Of a stretch of DNA of 62,688 bases, positions 1 through 11,400 are shown piece after piece. The notes below the pieces were generated by a model. The model was not told the DNA's origin. It was given only the letters and a program-made list of their open reading frames with translations, and did not search any database. Within the stretch, counting starts at the first letter, position 1, and each line of letters begins with the position of its first letter. The position numbers and the translations under genes were made by a program. The DNA is from Diphasiastrum complanatum. Taxonomy: Eukaryota > Streptophyta > Lycopodiopsida > Lycopodiales > Lycopodiaceae. The stretch spans positions 1 through 62,688 of the forward strand of contig MU833011.1 in NCBI GenBank assembly GCA_029204225.1, written 5' to 3'.

Positions 1-1085
1 CGTTTCCAAACTACAACAAACCATGTGGACAAATGGTTGTTTAATGTTATGTACTTGTGAAAGTTCTATCTTTATCATATACCTAGTACCTACTATGAAA
101 TTTTTGCAGGGAAGCACACAAATTTTGGAATGACTCAATGAAGCCGTTTTTATCAATTTGTACTCTCTGAACAGTTATTTGGGAGACCAATGAATACTGC
201 ATCATACTAGAAACAGTGAACGTCCCTTTGAGATGTTTTTCATTGGGATGTATCTGGACCGTCAGAATTGACTATGTATCTAACCATCGGAAAGCTAACG
301 TGGACATATCTTTGTGCATGCGATCTACACCTATTCTTGGGCATTGAGGAAGTGAGGATGATGCATAGCATTTTATCTGCGCTATCCATGATGGATATGG
401 TCTAAGTCTATGTGGATGGACTCAATAAAGTTGAAGATTGTATGTCTCTTGAAATCCTTCGTATGCCTGATACTATCCTAGAGTTAACCATGGATATAGA
501 GTTTTCTGCATCATCCTATTAGTGGACATGTTAGAGGCTGGGTCCAGGTTGTGGGGACAGCTGGCTTGTGCTGATTCTATCTTTAGTGGTTCGTTCTGCT
601 CATCACCTATGACCCTAGCCAAGGTTTTTATCCTGCATCACATGAATCACTTCACTCTTCTTTGAGAGTCCGTGACTAATGAGCATGCTAGCGCTCATCA
701 TTACTATCTTGTAAGCAAGCTTATTTCTTCTTCAGGATTATATATTCCTTGGGAAGGGATATTCTTTATGCCAATTTCTTGAAGTTTTACTGTGGAAGCA
801 CTATGTGTAAGATAAAAGAATGTTCTATTCTATACTTGCTAGGGGGTTAGCAATAGATGAAGGGCAGGAACCAGTACTCTAAAGTATCTCGTGAGGCCTT
901 TACTACTTCTTTGCATGTTGTTAGAGGTTAAGATAGACGAAGAAGAAGATGCTACTAGTGGTAATCTCCTGAGTCTTTACTTCTTGTATGCATGCTAGAA
1001 GTAAGAGATAGAGGAGGCGGTGTATGCTACATTATAGGTTCTGTATGTGTGCTAGTCTGTGGAGACTGAGCTTTGTAGCACACAG
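1..1085. other. Unassigned sequence left of element A
   Basis: No reading frame of useful length and no recognisable protein motif is visible on either strand. Between about 830 and 1010 there are imperfect direct repeats built on a 'tttactacttctttgcatg' type core and purine-rich runs such as 'agacgaagaagaagatg'. It could be older retroelement debris or intergenic DNA; I cannot tell which. Confidence 0.5.
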
Positions 1086-1438
1086 TTATGGACTTGGCTC
1101 ATTACATTCGCCGCGTCCATTCTTTTATTGTTATTATGCATAAGCAAGGCCTAAGGGCCCCTTTTTATTCATATACTTGGACTTGGGCCCTTATTGGTTA
1201 TATTTTTAGGACTTGGTCACATTGATTTGGAGTGGGGGTCCTCCTATTGGGAGGGCGCACTATTTTCCCTCCAAATCTTTTTCCCTCCCTTTTTTGAATC
1301 CTCCATTTGATTCAGGGAGAGGGTATAAGTAGGGCAGCATTGTATTCCTTTATTGAGTTTATGATGATTGCTCCTCTTTTAGCCTCCTTAAGCATTCTCT
1401 TCCTGCTTTCTAGCATAGCTAGTGAATCTAGCTTGTAA
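1086..1438 (+). repeat. 5' LTR of element A
   Basis: The LTR starts TTATGGAC at 1086 and ends TTGTAA at 1438, two bases before the primer-binding site. The start matches the 3' LTR of B (13005, TTATGGACTCGG), and shared blocks include 'gagggcgcactattttccct' and the 'tataagtaggg' core promoter at 1324. There is no 3' partner for this copy. The ends are TTATG/GTAA rather than the usual TG/CA. Confidence 0.85.
1324..1330 (+). promoter_or_regulatory. TATA box in LTR A
   Basis: TATAAGT followed by AGGG lies about 115 bp before the LTR end. The same TATAAGTAGGG core occurs in both LTRs of B, which places the element's transcription start just downstream. Confidence 0.55.
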
Positions 1439-1440
1439 CT

Positions 1441-1452
1441 TGGTATCAGAGC
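1441..1452 (+). other. Primer-binding site of element A (initiator tRNA-Met)
   Basis: TGGTATCAGAGC is the standard plant retrotransposon primer site, complementary to the 3' end of initiator methionine tRNA. It begins two bases after the LTR end. Confidence 0.92.
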
Positions 1453-1454
1453 AC

Positions 1455-2110
1455 TTTCTTGCAGATTGGTGGAGGCTGTCCAGCGCCCTACCACCCATCA
1501 CTTTCATCGATTTTTTCTTCGTCAACCTTCCTGCAGATTGGTGGAGGCTGTCCAGCGCTCTACCACCCATCACTTTCATCGATTTTTCTCCGCCAACCTT
1601 CTTGCAGATTGGTGGAGGCTGTCCAGCGCCCTACCACCCCATCACTTTCATCGATTTTTCTCCGTCATTTTAGCAGATTGGTGGTGGCTGTTCAGCGCCC
1701 TACTGCCCATCACTTTCGACGGTTTCTTCATCATTTTTTGCAGTTTTGGTGGAGGCTGTCCAGCGCCCTGCTAACCCATCACTTTCGTCGATTTTTTCGG
1801 CAGATTTTCATTGTTTTTGCAGATTTGGTAGCTATTGCCCAGCGCTCTACTGCCTCATCATTTTCGACACTTTTCGTCACCGATTTGCTGTCCATTTTTT
1901 ATATTGGTTGGAGGCTGTCCAGCGCCCACTACCATCTCATTTTTAGCACTAACCCATCATTTTCGTCGATTTTTTTCGGCAGATTTTCATTGTTTTTGCA
2001 GATTTGGTAGCTATTGTCCAGCGCCCTACTACCGTCTCATTTTCAGCGGTTCTTTTCACGGACTTGCTGTCCGTTTCGGCTATTGATTGGAGGCTGTTCG
2101 GCACCTTACT
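1455..2110 (+). repeat. Degenerating tandem repeats in the leader of element A
   Basis: The untranslated leader consists of about nine copies of a unit of roughly 65 to 85 bp. Each carries 'gattggtggaggctgtccag' or a variant, followed by 'cgccctaccacccatcactt'. The first three copies (from about 1461, 1533 and 1607) are nearly identical; later ones (about 1675, 1745, 1825, 1905, 1995, 2085) decay progressively. All six frames stay open over parts of it, which is a repeat artefact and not coding. Confidence 0.85.
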
Positions 2111-2536
2111 TCAGCACCTTTTTTCAGCCTATTCTTTAGCATATTGTGGATCTTGGTAGTTGCTGCCCAGTGCCCTTTTATCTTCAGCTTTTACCTCTCT
2201 TTGTTGGCACTATCGAGTGAATGACGGATCAGCACCCACCTAGGTATTGCTTGCACCCTTTTTGCACTTCCTTTCTGCACCTACTTGTTGTCTTTTCTGC
2301 TCATATACTGCTCTTTCCAGCCCCCTATTCTTGTTCATATTTGTTGCCTCACACCCTCCACTTTCCATTTTTCCATTTTGTTAGAAACCTTCTACTTTCT
2401 CAGCCCCTCATTTTCTGATTATTATCCATCTTGATTGACTGTTTACGTGCCATTTTTGGTGATTTTGGAAGTTAGACTAAGTTGGGGTGACGACAAACGT
2501 CCTCTCCCTCAGGTTTTTGTCTCTTCCTTAGTCCCT

Positions 2537-3620
2537 ATGGCGACTTCTTCATCAGAAGACCCTCCGCAAAGCCTCTTTAGATGATCGTTTTACACATATT
2601 GATTCCCGCATGGATCATCTTGAGAGTCGTATTGATCGTATTCTTTCTAGCCTTGAGACTATCCTACCATGAGGGGATACCACCCCCCAGACATTCTTCA
2701 TCGTCCTGGTAAAGCACCTTATTTCCTATTTTGAGTACGCCTGCTCCTGCTCCATCTCCATCTTCAGGAGGTGCTTTTGATAGTACGTTTGGTCTCCCTT
2801 CATATAGTGCTAGTTCTTATGGGTCTCCTTTTGGGTCTTTTGTACCACCACTCCACACCACCAGGATTTCCTTCTTCTACTTTTTCAAGGTAATCCTCTC
2901 ATTTTGCTCGTGATTTTTGTGATCGCATCAGCTTACTACTTATTCTGGTTCATCTGATGGGAATATCTTGGAAAATTGGTTCTCTAAGTTTGAAACTTAT
3001 TTTCTTATATATCCCAAGACTGAAACCCAGAAAGTGCAGTTGGTTGCGTTACATTTAGATGGTCGAGCTCAGACTTGGTGGCGTGTCTATCGCTCTGAGC
3101 CTACTCGTGAGGGATTACATATATGGCCTGCTTTTCGGCATGATCTTCGTATGGCTATGATTGACCCACAGTGGTTGGTTCGCCAACGTGATCTGTTTCG
3201 TAGCCTTCGCCATACTAGTCATTTGACTACTTATATTGATCAGTTTACTGAGCTTTCTTACCTTTTTACTGATCTTCATCCTACAGAGCTTATTTCACGT
3301 TTTATTGCTGGTCTTAGAGGCTCCTTACGATATGATGTTTCCTCTTTTCGGCCTCCTACTCTCTCAGATGCTATCTCCCTGGCTACTACCCTGCAACATA
3401 AGTATCCTGAGTTGTCCACTTCTCGTTTTTCTCACCCTCTTTCCACTGCTTCTCCTAATTTGGCTTCTTCTACTATCGTTCCCCCCTCGCCCTTCTACAC
3501 CTCACCCTGCCTTTGTTCGCCGTTATTCAGTCGCAGAGTTCGCTGAGATTCAGCAGAAGCGCCTCTGTTATCACTGTAAGAGTCCAGATCATCTCGCCCG
3601 TGATTGCCGACAGTCTCCTG
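2537..3620 (+). pseudogene. gag of element A (broken)
   Basis: This would encode the chromovirus capsid and nucleocapsid. The start ATGGCGACTTC matches the ATGGCTAGCTC start of B, but the frame closes after about 15 codons. The best-preserved part is 2968-3546, with the retrotransposon gag core (LDGRAQTWWRVY, DPQWLVRQRDLFRSL). A frameshift lies in or next to a run of six C near 3481, after which the frame reaches the CCHC zinc knuckle (CYHCKSPDHLARDC) at about 3560-3610. It cannot give an intact Gag. Confidence 0.88.
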
Positions 3621-4390
3621 GTCCTCCTACCGTTGTTTTTTACCATGAGGCTCTTACTCCTGATGATTCTGATGTTTATAACCAGATTCTTGATACTCCT
3701 GACCCACATTTTGTGGATGAGTCGGCTGACCCGCTTCCTGATGATCCTGCTTCTGCCGCTTGCCATGCGCAGCTTGCTTATGCTACTTGGGCTGGGCGTC
3801 CTGGTCCTCGTTCTATTCGGTTACGTGTTCGCATTTTGGGACGAGAGTATATTGCTTTGGTGGATACGAGCAGTACACACTCATTTATTAGCAGTTACAT
3901 TTCCACCAGGATTCGTGCTACACCTATTTCTGCTACATAGTCTCTCAATGTCGAGGTTGCTAGCTCACATACTTTTATCAGCTCTCAGATGTTTCAGGGC
4001 TTGGACTATAGCATTGGTGACTTCTCTGGACAGGCATATTTCTATATTATTCCTCTGGAGCGCTATGACATTATTCTTGGTGCAGATTGGTTTCATCCCT
4101 TGGTACTGTTGCTATGGATCTTTCTCACCAGACATTGTCTTTTACACATGCTGGTCGGCATCATTTACTTTCTGGTATTGATTCCCAAGGTGACTATCAG
4201 TTGGTTATCGGGAAGCAGTTTATGCGTAGCCTGCCAAAGGCTCAGGGTGCAGCTCTTTTTATCATTCAGAGTACATCAGTTGCTGCTCCTCCTGCTCCGT
4301 CCATGGGTCCTCTTCCTCAGGTGATTTCTGACTTATTGCATCAGTATTCTGTGGTCTTTTCAGAACCTACGTCTCTGCCACCATTACGAG
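3621..4390 (+). pseudogene. Aspartic protease region of element A (active site altered)
   Basis: The retropepsin motif reads VDTSSTHSFIS where copy B has VDTGSTHSFIS, so the catalytic DTG is DTS here. Downstream blocks MFQG, IGDFSGQ and [12 protein letters not shown] match B. A TAG at 3938-3940 replaces a CAG of B, and a frameshift follows ADWF near 4090. The enzyme would be inactive or untranslated. Confidence 0.82.
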
Positions 4391-5160
4391 ATGTCACCCA
4401 CCATATTGATCTTATTCCTGGTGCTACCCCACCCTCTCGTGCTCCATATCGTATGTCTAAAGATGAACGTGATGAGGTCCAGCTCCAAATTGCTTCCCTT
4501 TTACGTCAGGGCCTCATTGTTCCTAGCCATAGTCCTTTTGGTGCTCTTGTCCTCCTTGTTGCCAAAAAGGATGGAACCAAACGCCTTTGCATTGACTGTC
4601 GTGCTTTAAACAAGCTGACTATCCGTAATCAGTATCCTATACCTCACATGGATGACCTTTTTGATCAGCTTGGCACTTCTTCCATCTTTTCCAAAATTGA
4701 CCTACGTTCTGGATACTACCAAATTAGGATGCGTCCTTCTGATGAGCATAAGACTGCATTTCGTACTCATTTGGGTTTGTATGAATTTCGTGTTCTTCCA
4801 TTTGGTGTTCAGAATGGTCCACCGACATTTCAGAATGCTATGAATAATATTTTACGTCTTAGGTGTTTGTGTCTTAGTTTATTTTGATGACATTCTTGTT
4901 TTTAGTACTTCTTTGTCTGATCATGTAAAACATTTATCTTCTGTGTTTGAACTACTTATTAAGCATCAACTGTTCGCCAAATTGTCCAAATGTTCTTTTG
5001 ACGTGGCTGAAATCGAATTTTTGGGTTTTCTTATTTGTGGTGGACGTATTCGTCTTGATCCTCGGAAAGTTCAGGCTATTGAGAATTGGCCTGTCCCAAC
5101 CGATGTTCATTCTGTTCGTATATTTTTAGGTATGGCAACCCATCTTCGTCGTCCTGTTAA
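4391..5160 (+). pseudogene. Reverse transcriptase of element A (frameshifted)
   Basis: RT blocks are in order: [61 protein letters not shown], then the catalytic box YFDDILVF at about 4880. A small deletion near 4860 shifts the frame between the FQ and YFDD blocks. The connection block EFLGFLI is present. B has [12 protein letters not shown], so the T-to-Q change is specific to A. Confidence 0.9.
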
Positions 5161-5640
5161 GCATTTTGCCACTGTGGCTGCATGCCTTTGTTTGGACTTC
5201 TGAGTGTCAAACAGCTTTTGATGCTTTACGTCATGCCATTGTTTCTGCTACTGTTATGTGTCTTCCCCAGTTTGATCAACGTTTTATTGTTGAGACTGAT
5301 GCTAGTGCTATTGGTTTAGGCGCTCTTCTCCGTCAGTCCGAGTGTGTTATTCCTTATGAGTCTCGTCGTTTGCGCTCTTATGAGCAACGTTACTCTGTAC
5401 ACGAAAAAGAGCTACTTGCTGTCATCCATGCTCTTAAGAAATGGCATCATTATTTGTATCGTGTTCCCTTTGATATTATTACTGATCAGTAGTTCTCCAT
5501 TATCTTTTTTCTCAGCGTGATCTTAGTGATCGTCAATATCATTGGTTACAATTTTTATAGTCTTTTCATTTTGATATTTTGTATCGTCCAGGCAAGGCAA
5601 ACACGGCTGCTGATGCTTTATCTCGTCTTCCTTTGTTGCT
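5161..5640 (+). pseudogene. RNase H region of element A (frameshifted)
   Basis: The N-terminal half (IVETDASAIGLGALL, then SYEQRYSVHEKELLAV) is in one frame up to a TAG at about 5490. The continuing ILYRPGKANTAADALSRLP block lies in another frame near 5580-5630. The shifts correspond to small deletions relative to B. Confidence 0.82.
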
Positions 5641-5799
5641 TCAGTTCCTTCTTGGTTTGATAATTTACCGGCCACATATTTGTCTTGTTCTGACTTTTCT
5701 GATGTTTATCATACTCGTCCTCTCGGAAGTTCCAGGTTTATACTATTGTTGATGATTGTTTATACCACTATGGTGCTTTATGTATTCCCAGTTCTCTTT

Positions 5800-6845
5800 C
5801 CATTTGTCCTCAGTTGTTGTCCGATGCTCATGCTTCCCCTATTGGTGGCCATTTTGGTTTTCAAAAGTCTTATGCACGTCTGAAAGACAATTTCTATTGG
5901 CCATCCATGAAGTCTGAGCTAGCCCATCTTATTCGTGATTGTCCTTTTTGTGCCCGTAATAAATACTCCCGTGCTAAGTCCGCTTGTTTGCTCCAGAGTT
6001 GGCCCATTCCTCATCGCTGGTGGACAGATATTTCTATGGACTTTATCCTTGGTCTTCCTCATACCCGCCGTGGTCATGACTCTTGTATGGTGGTGGTAGA
6101 TCGGTTCTCGAAAGAGGCGCACTTTATACCGGTCCGCAGTACTATTACAGCTGAGCAGTGCGCACGTCTTTTTCTATCAGATATTTTTCGCCTGCATGGT
6201 ATGCCACGTACTATCCTATATGATTGGGATAGTAAGTTTACACCTACGTTCTGGACAGAGCTTATGCGTATTTTGGATGTACAGCTTCTAATGGGTACTG
6301 CTTATCATTCTACTGCTGATGGGCAGACTGAGGTCCTTAATCGGATCCTTGAGGATTACCTTCGACATTTTGTTCTCCTTCCGGGAAGGATTGGGACCAG
6401 CATTTATGTTTGGCAGAGTATAGCTATAATAGCTCTGTTAGTACTAGTTCACCTTTCTTATTGGCTCATGGGTATGCTCCACTTTTGCCAGGGGTGCCTC
6501 TTCATGCTGATGATACACCAGTTACCATTGCTTCTTTTTTATCCGGTGCTCGTGAGCTTATTGCTAGGGCTACTACTCACTTACAGCATGTTCAGCAGTG
6601 CTATCAGACTTCTATTGATCGTCATCGCCGTCATGTCGAGTTTCAGGTTGGTGATATGGTTTACTTCCGGTTACGCTTTGCACGTCATCACTTTGTTCAG
6701 GGTCACACTTCTACTAAAAAGCTTGTACCACGCTATTATGGGCCTTACTGTATCTTGGATCGCCTCAGCCCTGTTACATACCGGTTACAGTTGCCTGATT
6801 CTACACGAGCTTGTGATATCTTTCATGTTAGCCTGTTAGTTGCTC
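5800..6845 (+). pseudogene. Integrase of element A (frameshifted, C-terminus cut)
   Basis: A zinc-binding HHCC region (GGHFGFQKSYARL, CPFCARNK) is followed by the catalytic core: TDISMDFILGLP holds the first Asp, and the second-Asp block reads YDWDSKF where B has FDRDSKF. AYHSTADGQTEVLN precedes the catalytic Glu region. A frameshift near 6380 separates the core from the C-terminal part (YSYNSSVSTS, GDMVYFRLRFARHHF, PRYYGPYCILD, CDIFHVSLL). The chromodomain found in B is missing because homology ends near 6845. Confidence 0.9.
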
Positions 6846-6936
6846 TTTCAGGTTTGGCATTGCACTTTCCAAGTTTGATGCTTAGTTGCCCGTTCCGGAA
6901 CGGAACGCGTTCCGTTTCGTAACGTGGGCAAAAAAA
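6846..6936. other. Junction segment between A and B with GTTCC palindromes
   Basis: Ninety-one bases belong to neither element. They contain CGTTCCGGAACG (6891-6902) and the overlapping 14-bp palindrome CGGAACGCGTTCCG (6901-6914). The 14-mer 'cttagttgcccgtt' (6881-6894) recurs at 13832-13845 on the other side of B, so this looks like flank sequence shared by both sides of B. Confidence 0.6.
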
Positions 6937-7310
6937 GGGCCCTTTTTTATTCATTATATGACATTTAGACTATATGGTTGGCCTTGGGCCCTATTATTGA
7001 CATTTAGACCATATTATTGGCCTTGGGCCCTATGATTCACTATATTGGTTATTTGGTCATATTATTGAGAGTGGGGGCCTTCTTGGAGGGCGCACTATTT
7101 TCCCTCTCAGTTTGGCCCTAGCCACTGGAAGCTTCCTTTTAGGGCTTCCTCTTGGCTATAAGTAGGGATTCTGTGTCATTTGTTACTTGGCTTATGATAT
7201 GATCTTCTTTAGTCTCTTTAAGCTTTCTCTCTCCTGCTTTCTAGGGTTAAGTCTTGCTTATGTGATGCTTTCATAGACTAAATCTAGATCAGCCGTGGCT
7301 ACGCTCATAA
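6937..7310 (+). repeat. 5' LTR of element B (5'-truncated)
   Basis: Nearly identical to 13075-13451 and ends CATAA. It contains an internal tandem duplication of about 39 bp, each copy running from 'gacatttaga' to 'ccttgggccctat' and starting near 6959 and 7000. TATAAGTAGGG lies near 7160. The part equal to 13005-13074 is missing. Confidence 0.92.
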
Positions 7311-7312
7311 CT

Positions 7313-7324
7313 TGGTATCAGAGC
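7313..7324 (+). other. Primer-binding site of element B (initiator tRNA-Met)
   Basis: TGGTATCAGAGC lies two bases after the end of the 5' LTR, with the same spacing as in A. Confidence 0.93.
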
Positions 7325-8327
7325 ACTTTCCTGAGCATCTCCATTGAGCAGATTTTTCTCTCACAGGAGGGCGCCCATCTTCAGCTTGGATCTTCACCAT
7401 TTTTCAGCCGGATCTTCAGCATTTCTCCACACTTGTCTTGCAAATTTTCACGACGGATCGGAGGAGGACAGGCACCCACTTGCTGCCCATTTCTAGCGCC
7501 CTCTTGCTGGCTGCCTACTGCTGCATTTTCAGCCTTTTTCCTCCCCTATTTTGGGCGCCCTACTGCCTCCTATTTGCTGCCCTATTGGGCGCCCTCATGC
7601 TTGCTGACCAGCGCCCTACTGCTCCTTTGCTGAAAATTTTCGCTTTTTGCTGCCCCTATTCGCCACCTTCCATCAGCCACTCCTAGCACCCTACCAACCC
7701 ATCTTTTTGATCCAATTTTTTTTTGCCGTTTACTACCTCTCTTGGACGCCCACACTCCACCATAGCTGGCGCCCTACATCCGCCTCAATTTCAGCTCACC
7801 CTCCTACACTGCTGTCTGTGTTCGCAACCCTACCCCGGACAATACAAACACGCCTAGATGCTTAGAAAGCCACTCCCACCCAACTTCATCGCGCATCGGG
7901 ATTGCTCCCCGTCTTTATCGCAAACTTTTTTTTTACCCTTGAAGGGCGATCTCTGATTTTTCAGCCTTGTTTCCTCGCTGTCGATACCTCCTTTTTGTTA
8001 TCACTTCCTTTCCTTGGCTGCTCCCTTTCCAGCCCCATAGTCCATTATTGTTTCCCATACTTTTACCCACCGTTTACTCCACGTTGTCGGGCCCTTAGCA
8101 TCTTTTTTGGAGGCTGCCCGGTACCTCGACATATCGCCGCTATTTTTCAGCTCACTTCCGGTTGCGGTTACGAGGTATTTCTTACTTAGTTGTCCTTTCC
8201 GTTCATCTTACATCGCGAGTTCTATTGTGTCTTTTCATTGGCGTGCCTGTTGTGACGACCTATGTTCTCTCCTTCAGTTCGTCCAATTGTTTAGCACATT
8301 TCTTTTCTCGCTTACTTTTTCTTCCTC
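7325..8327 (+). other. Untranslated leader of element B
   Basis: About 1 kb of pyrimidine-rich sequence with many dispersed copies of GCGCCCTA(C)TG-like motifs, most dense at 7490-7620. This is the same motif that forms the leader repeats of A. Overlapping short open frames here are compositional and unlikely to be coding. Confidence 0.75.
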
Positions 8328-9375
8328 ATGGCTAGCTCACCCACTACACCTGCAAGTCATTCCGGACCTTTAGATGAACAGTTTGCTGATATGCGTGACT
8401 CTCTTACTCTCCTCAGTAGTCGTTTCGACCAAATGATGACCGGTTTTACCACTCTACAGACCGGCTTTGCCACTATGCAGTCACAGATTGATTCCTTACA
8501 GCCACATGGACCTGGCAAAGCCCCTGTTCATTCATCATTTGGGTCTCCATTTGGACTTCCATCCTCGTCTACTTCCTTTGGCGGTGGGCCTCATTTTCCA
8601 CCTAACCCACCACCCGGTTTTCCACGTCCTACAGCTCCTGAGTCACATTTTCCACGACATCTAGCTCCTGAGCCACATTTTGCTCGAGATTTTCGTGATC
8701 GGGTACAGCTTGCCACCTATTCTGGTTCCTCTGACGGGAACTTGTTAGAGAATTGGTTTGCAAAGCTTGATACTTATTTTCAGATTTACCCAGTTAGCCG
8801 CCTTACATTTAGATGGACGTGCTGCCACTTGGTGGCGGGTCTACCGACTTGACCCTGATCGGGACGGTCTCCAGTTATGGCCTACCTTTCGTCGTGATCT
8901 TCGTCATGCTATGATTGACCCTCAGTGGCTGAGCCGCCAGCGTGATATATTCCGTAGTCTTACTCAGACTGGTGATCTTTCTTCCTATACAGATCTTTAC
9001 AGATCTTCAGCCCACCGAGCTTATTTCTCGCTACATTGTTGGACTTCGTGATGCTCTACGATACGATGTCTCTTCTTTCCGTCCACCCACACTTGTTGAG
9101 GCCATGTCCCTTGCTAGTACTTTACAGCATAAGTACCCTGATCCTGCTCCCTTTCGCTTTTCCCGACCCCGTCCATCTCTTTCACCTCTACCATCTCCGG
9201 CCCCATCTGCCCCATCCACTGTCGTCCCGACCTCTTCTCTTACTTCTCCCGCTCCTCGCCCTCCGCCTCCTCGTCGACGTTACACGTCTGCAGAGTTCGC
9301 TGACATTCAGCAGAAGCGTCTTTGCTTTCGTTGTAAGAGTCCTGACCACATTGCCCGTGATTGCCGCCAGCCCCT
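8328..9375 (+). pseudogene. gag of element B (frameshifted)
   Basis: The start ATGGCTAGCTC at 8328 opens MASSPTTPASHS. An N-terminal coiled-coil-like stretch is rich in Met and Gln (RFDQMMTGFTTLQTGF), followed by a proline-rich linker. A deletion near 8790 removes about 25 nt relative to A just after FQIYP, and a second indel near 8990 sits at a duplicated 'acagatctt'. The frame resumes through the gag core to the CCHC knuckle (CFRCKSPDHIARDC) at about 9320-9365. Confidence 0.88.
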
Positions 9376-10140
9376 GCCTACTTCTACTGTTGTTTTCTAC
9401 CATGAGGGCACTACCCCAGATGAGTCCAATATCTACATTCATATATCTGATGAGCCTGATCTATCTCCTGAGCCTTCTACTAATTTACTTCCTGCTACTT
9501 GCCATGCTCAGCTTCTTATGCTACCTGGACAGGGTGCCCCGGTCCTCGCTCCATTCGGCTACGTGTGCGCATTACTGGTCGTGAGTATATTGCTTTAGTT
9601 GATACCGGCAGCACTCATTCCTTTATCAGCAGTTATGTTCTCAGCCGGATACGCGCTTCACCTATTCCTGCTCCACAGCCTCTCACAGTCGAGGTTGTCA
9701 GTTCTCACTCATTTCCTAGTTCTCAGATGTTTCAGGGATACCGCATTGGTGATTTTTCTGGACAGGCAAATCTTTATATCATTCCTCTGGAGCGCTATGA
9801 CCTTATCCTTGGTGCTGATTGGTTTGCTTCATTGGGAGCGGTTACTTTGGACCTGGCTCAGCAGACATTGACATTTGTTCATGATGCAGTGACCCACTCA
9901 CTTGCTGGTATTGATTCTCAGGCAGATTTTCAGCTGATCAGCGGGAAGCAGTTTATCCGCAGCCTACCTAAGGCTCATTGTGCAGCTTTATTATGTGTTC
10001 AGCATGCTGCAGCAGATTCTCCAGTGACTACCTCTCCTCCAGCAGCCGTTCCTCAAGTGATCTCTGACTTATTACATCAGTATGTATTTGTCTTTTCAGA
10101 ACCTACGACGCTACCACCATTACGTGATGTGAACCACCAT
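9376..10140 (+). pseudogene. Aspartic protease region of element B (motif intact)
   Basis: The catalytic motif LVDTGSTHSFIS is intact in the frame open from 9499. The upstream part is reached only through a one-base shift near 9530. Blocks MFQGYRIGDFSGQ and LERYDLILGADWF follow. This is the retropepsin that would process Gag-Pol. Confidence 0.85.
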
Positions 10141-10930
10141 ATTGATTTGCGTCCTGGTTCTGCTCCTCCCTCCCGGCCTCCTTACCGTATGTCTAAGTCT
10201 GAGCGTGATGAGGTTGAGCTTCAGATTACTGCTTTACTAGATTAGGGCCTTATTGTTCCTAGTCACAGTCCTTTTGGTGCCCCTGTTCTCCTTGTCAGTA
10301 AGAAAGATGGTTCCAAACGCCTCTGCATTGATTATCGTGCCCTCAATAAGTTGACCATCCGTAACCAGTATCCTATTCCTCACATGGATGATCTCTTTGA
10401 CCAGTTAGGCACCTCTCATCTTTTCTCTAAGATAGACTTACGTTCTGGCTATCACCAGATTAGGATGCATCCTTCGGACGAACACAAGACTGCGTTTCGT
10501 ACCCATCTTGGTTTGTATGAGTTTCGTGTTCTTCCTTTTGGTGTTACTAATGGTCCACCTACGTTCCAGAATGTGATGAATAACATCATGCGTCCTCTCC
10601 TTGGTCGTTGTGTTTTAGTTTATTTTGATGATATTCTTGTTTTTAGTAAGACTCTTGATGAGCATGTGTTACATCTTTCATCTGTTTTTCAATTGCTTGT
10701 TCATCACCAGTTGTTTGCTAAACTTTCTAAGTGTTCCTTTGCTGAGTTTTTAGGATTTCTCATTTGTGATGGTCGTATTCGTTTGGACCCTCATAAGGTT
10801 CGGGCAATCGCTGATTGGCCTGTTCCCACAGATGTCCACCATGTTCGTATGTTTCTTGGTCTTGCTACTCACCTTCGTCGTCATGTTCCTCACTTTGCCA
10901 CTGTGGCTGCCCCTCTTCATGCCCTTTTGA
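10141..10930 (+). pseudogene. Reverse transcriptase of element B (one in-frame stop)
   Basis: All core RT blocks share one frame: [53 protein letters not shown] and the catalytic YFDDILVFS. The only break is a TAG at 10243-10245 where A keeps CAG (the Gln before [11 protein letters not shown]). A near-single-base lesion suggests recent loss of function. Confidence 0.92.
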
Positions 10931-11400
10931 AGAAGTCTAGTGCTTTTGTTTGGACTTCTGATTGTCAGTTCGCCTTTGACACTCTTTGTCGTGCTGTTGT
11001 GGAGGCCTCTGTCTTGTGTTTACCACAGTTTGATCAGAAATTTATTGTTGAGACCGATGCTAGTAATGTTGGTTTGGGTGCCTTGCTTCGTCAGTCTCAG
11101 TGTATTATTGCTTATGAGTCGCGTCGTTGACGCTCTTATGAGCAACGTTATTCTGTCCATGAGAAAGAGCTTCTTGCATTATCTATGCTCTTAAGAAGTG
11201 GTGCCATTACCTGTACCGTGTTCCTTTTGATATCGTTACTGATCATCAGTCCTTACGTTATCTCTTCTCCCAGCGTGATCTTAGTGATCGTCAGTTTCGT
11301 TGGTTGCAGTTTTTACAATCTTTTGATTTTTCTATTTTGTATCGTCCTGGTCGTGCTAACACTGCTGCTGACGCATTGTCTAGACTTCCTGCTTTATTGA
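10931..11400 (+). pseudogene. RNase H of element B (stop and frameshift)
   Basis: FIVETDASNVGLGALLRQ holds the first catalytic Asp. The frame ends at a TGA in 'cgtcgttgacgc' (11128-11130) and then loses a few bases near 11175 (EKELL..ALKKW). The C-terminal block YRPGRANTAADALSRLP is intact in a third frame near 11340-11392. Confidence 0.87.

Larger units (their letters stand above)
1086..6850 (+). mobile_element. Ty3/gypsy chromovirus copy A, decayed, 3' end missing
   Basis: Order seen: 5' LTR, initiator-Met primer site, repeat-rich leader, gag with a CCHC knuckle, protease, reverse transcriptase, RNase H and integrase, all on the + strand. This gag-PR-RT-RH-INT order is diagnostic for Ty3/gypsy. 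The protein pieces parallel copy B almost throughout. Homology to B stops near 6845, just after the integrase C-terminal region, so the chromodomain, polypurine tract and 3' LTR are absent. The reading frame is broken by several shifts and stops, so the copy is not autonomous. It is more decayed than B and was presumably inserted earlier. Confidence 0.93.

Noticed and set aside
1422-2086. Several overlapping + strand frames of 60-180 codons in the leader of element A
   Set aside because: All are products of the tandem leader repeats, open in multiple frames at once, and lie between the primer site and gag.
7295-8373. Overlapping + strand frames in the leader of element B
   Set aside because: Pyrimidine-rich leader sequence lacking stops by composition; the real gag starts at 8328.
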